Shown here: positions 63,770 to 64,000 of the stretch, in pieces
Layout: each line of letters begins with the position of its first letter
Numbering within the stretch: position 1 is the stretch's first letter
Assembly (NCBI GenBank): GCA_031002005.1
Contig: JARYHS010008074.1
Coordinates: 347,782,932 to 347,846,931, forward strand
DNA from: Vandiemenella viatica
Taxonomy: Eukaryota > Arthropoda > Insecta > Orthoptera > Morabidae
Length of the DNA stretch: 64,000 bases
Direction of reading: 5' to 3'
Notes under the pieces: model-generated
Told to the model about the DNA's origin: nothing
Databases searched by the model: none
Seen by the model: only the letters and a program-made list of their open reading frames with translations
Program-made: the position numbers and the translations under genes

Positions 63770-63983
63770 CTGACGAAGGGGTCGCACGAGTTGACGGTGG
63801 CGACGGTCCTGGAGGGCAGGTTCCTGGCCTTGAGCAGCGACACGAGCAGCTTCTCTGTGGAGGGCTCGTAGCGCACCGAGAACCAGATGCGGCCCAGGTG
63901 GTCCTCAGGGAAGGACAGCGTCTCGTCCAGACCCAGCGCCCCGCGGTACAGCGACGGGTCGATGGCGCCCAGCCCGTAGCAGC
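63770..63983 (-). CDS. Syt15: Synaptotagmin-15-like exon (pre-C2 linker and start of C2A)
   Basis: The most upstream exon visible, 214 bp, with acceptor TTGCGCAG at its 5' end and donor GTGAGG. It encodes CYGLGAIDPSLYRGALGLDE, TLSFPEDHLGRIWFSVRYEP, STEKLLVSLLKARNLPSRTV and ATVNSCDPFV. GRIWFSVRYE...KLLVSLLKA is the start of C2A; loop 1 retains only the Asp of SCDPFV, and the first calcium ligand is absent. Two bases at its start belong to a codon begun in an exon beyond the right edge. The N-terminal part of the protein, including any transmembrane segment, is therefore outside the window. Confidence 0.92.
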
Positions 63984-64000
63984 CTGCGCAACGTCACACA

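Overview
This is an AT-rich eukaryotic nuclear segment, almost certainly from an arthropod and probably an insect. The evidence is one recognisable multi-exon animal gene with GT-AG introns, several tRNA-headed SINE copies with poly-A tails, decayed LINEs of at least four kinds, a Tc1-type transposon, hAT debris and MITEs. Nothing bacterial is present: no operons, no ribosome binding sites, no CRISPR. The style of the SINEs and LINEs recalls polyneopteran insects (orthopteroids, cockroaches and termites, stick insects), but that placement is inference.

The only well-supported host gene is a synaptotagmin-15-like gene on the minus strand. Six consecutive coding exons are visible between 63,983 and 43,870, and the exons for the N-terminus lie beyond the right edge. 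The exons join in frame into about 300 residues: a pre-C2 linker, C2A, a short linker, C2B and a natural stop just after the WHxL motif. Most acidic calcium ligands of both C2 domains are replaced. The exons are GC-rich islands in AT-rich introns, one of about 12 kb. A second, unidentified minus-strand gene may end at 34,632-34,890, where a splice acceptor, a coiled-coil-like C-terminus, a stop and two polyadenylation signals line up.

Layout. 1-1,000: SINE-B next to a tandemly duplicated RTE-type endonuclease fragment. 2,270-2,900: a retroposon 3' region interrupted by a Harbinger-like MITE; the related copy at 13,985-14,675 shows the empty site. 3,460-4,825: an inverted-repeat pair around a broken reading frame. 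5,585-6,660: LINE reverse transcriptase. 8,640-12,100: a SINE-A copy, then a long 'element D' with a foldback end. 16,100-19,870: SINEs of both families. 20,300-23,000: two fragments of another LINE type. 26,040-29,731: SINE-B, a long LINE copy, then element D in the opposite orientation. 30,620-33,375: a possible MITE, SINE-B, hAT fragment and SINE-A. 34,600-43,460: mostly nothing recognisable apart from the possible terminal exon. 43,460-64,000: the synaptotagmin gene, whose largest intron holds a nearly complete Tc1-type transposon, a SINE-A, a Jockey-like LINE remnant, a SINE-B fragment and a small foldback MITE.

The window is therefore one host gene in a dense, mostly dead transposon landscape. 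The items most worth following are element D (two inverted copies, foldback end, tetranucleotide end), the MITE with its matching empty site, the SINE-B copy with clear target duplications, and the orphan terminal exon. Element boundaries are approximate unless a target duplication is described.
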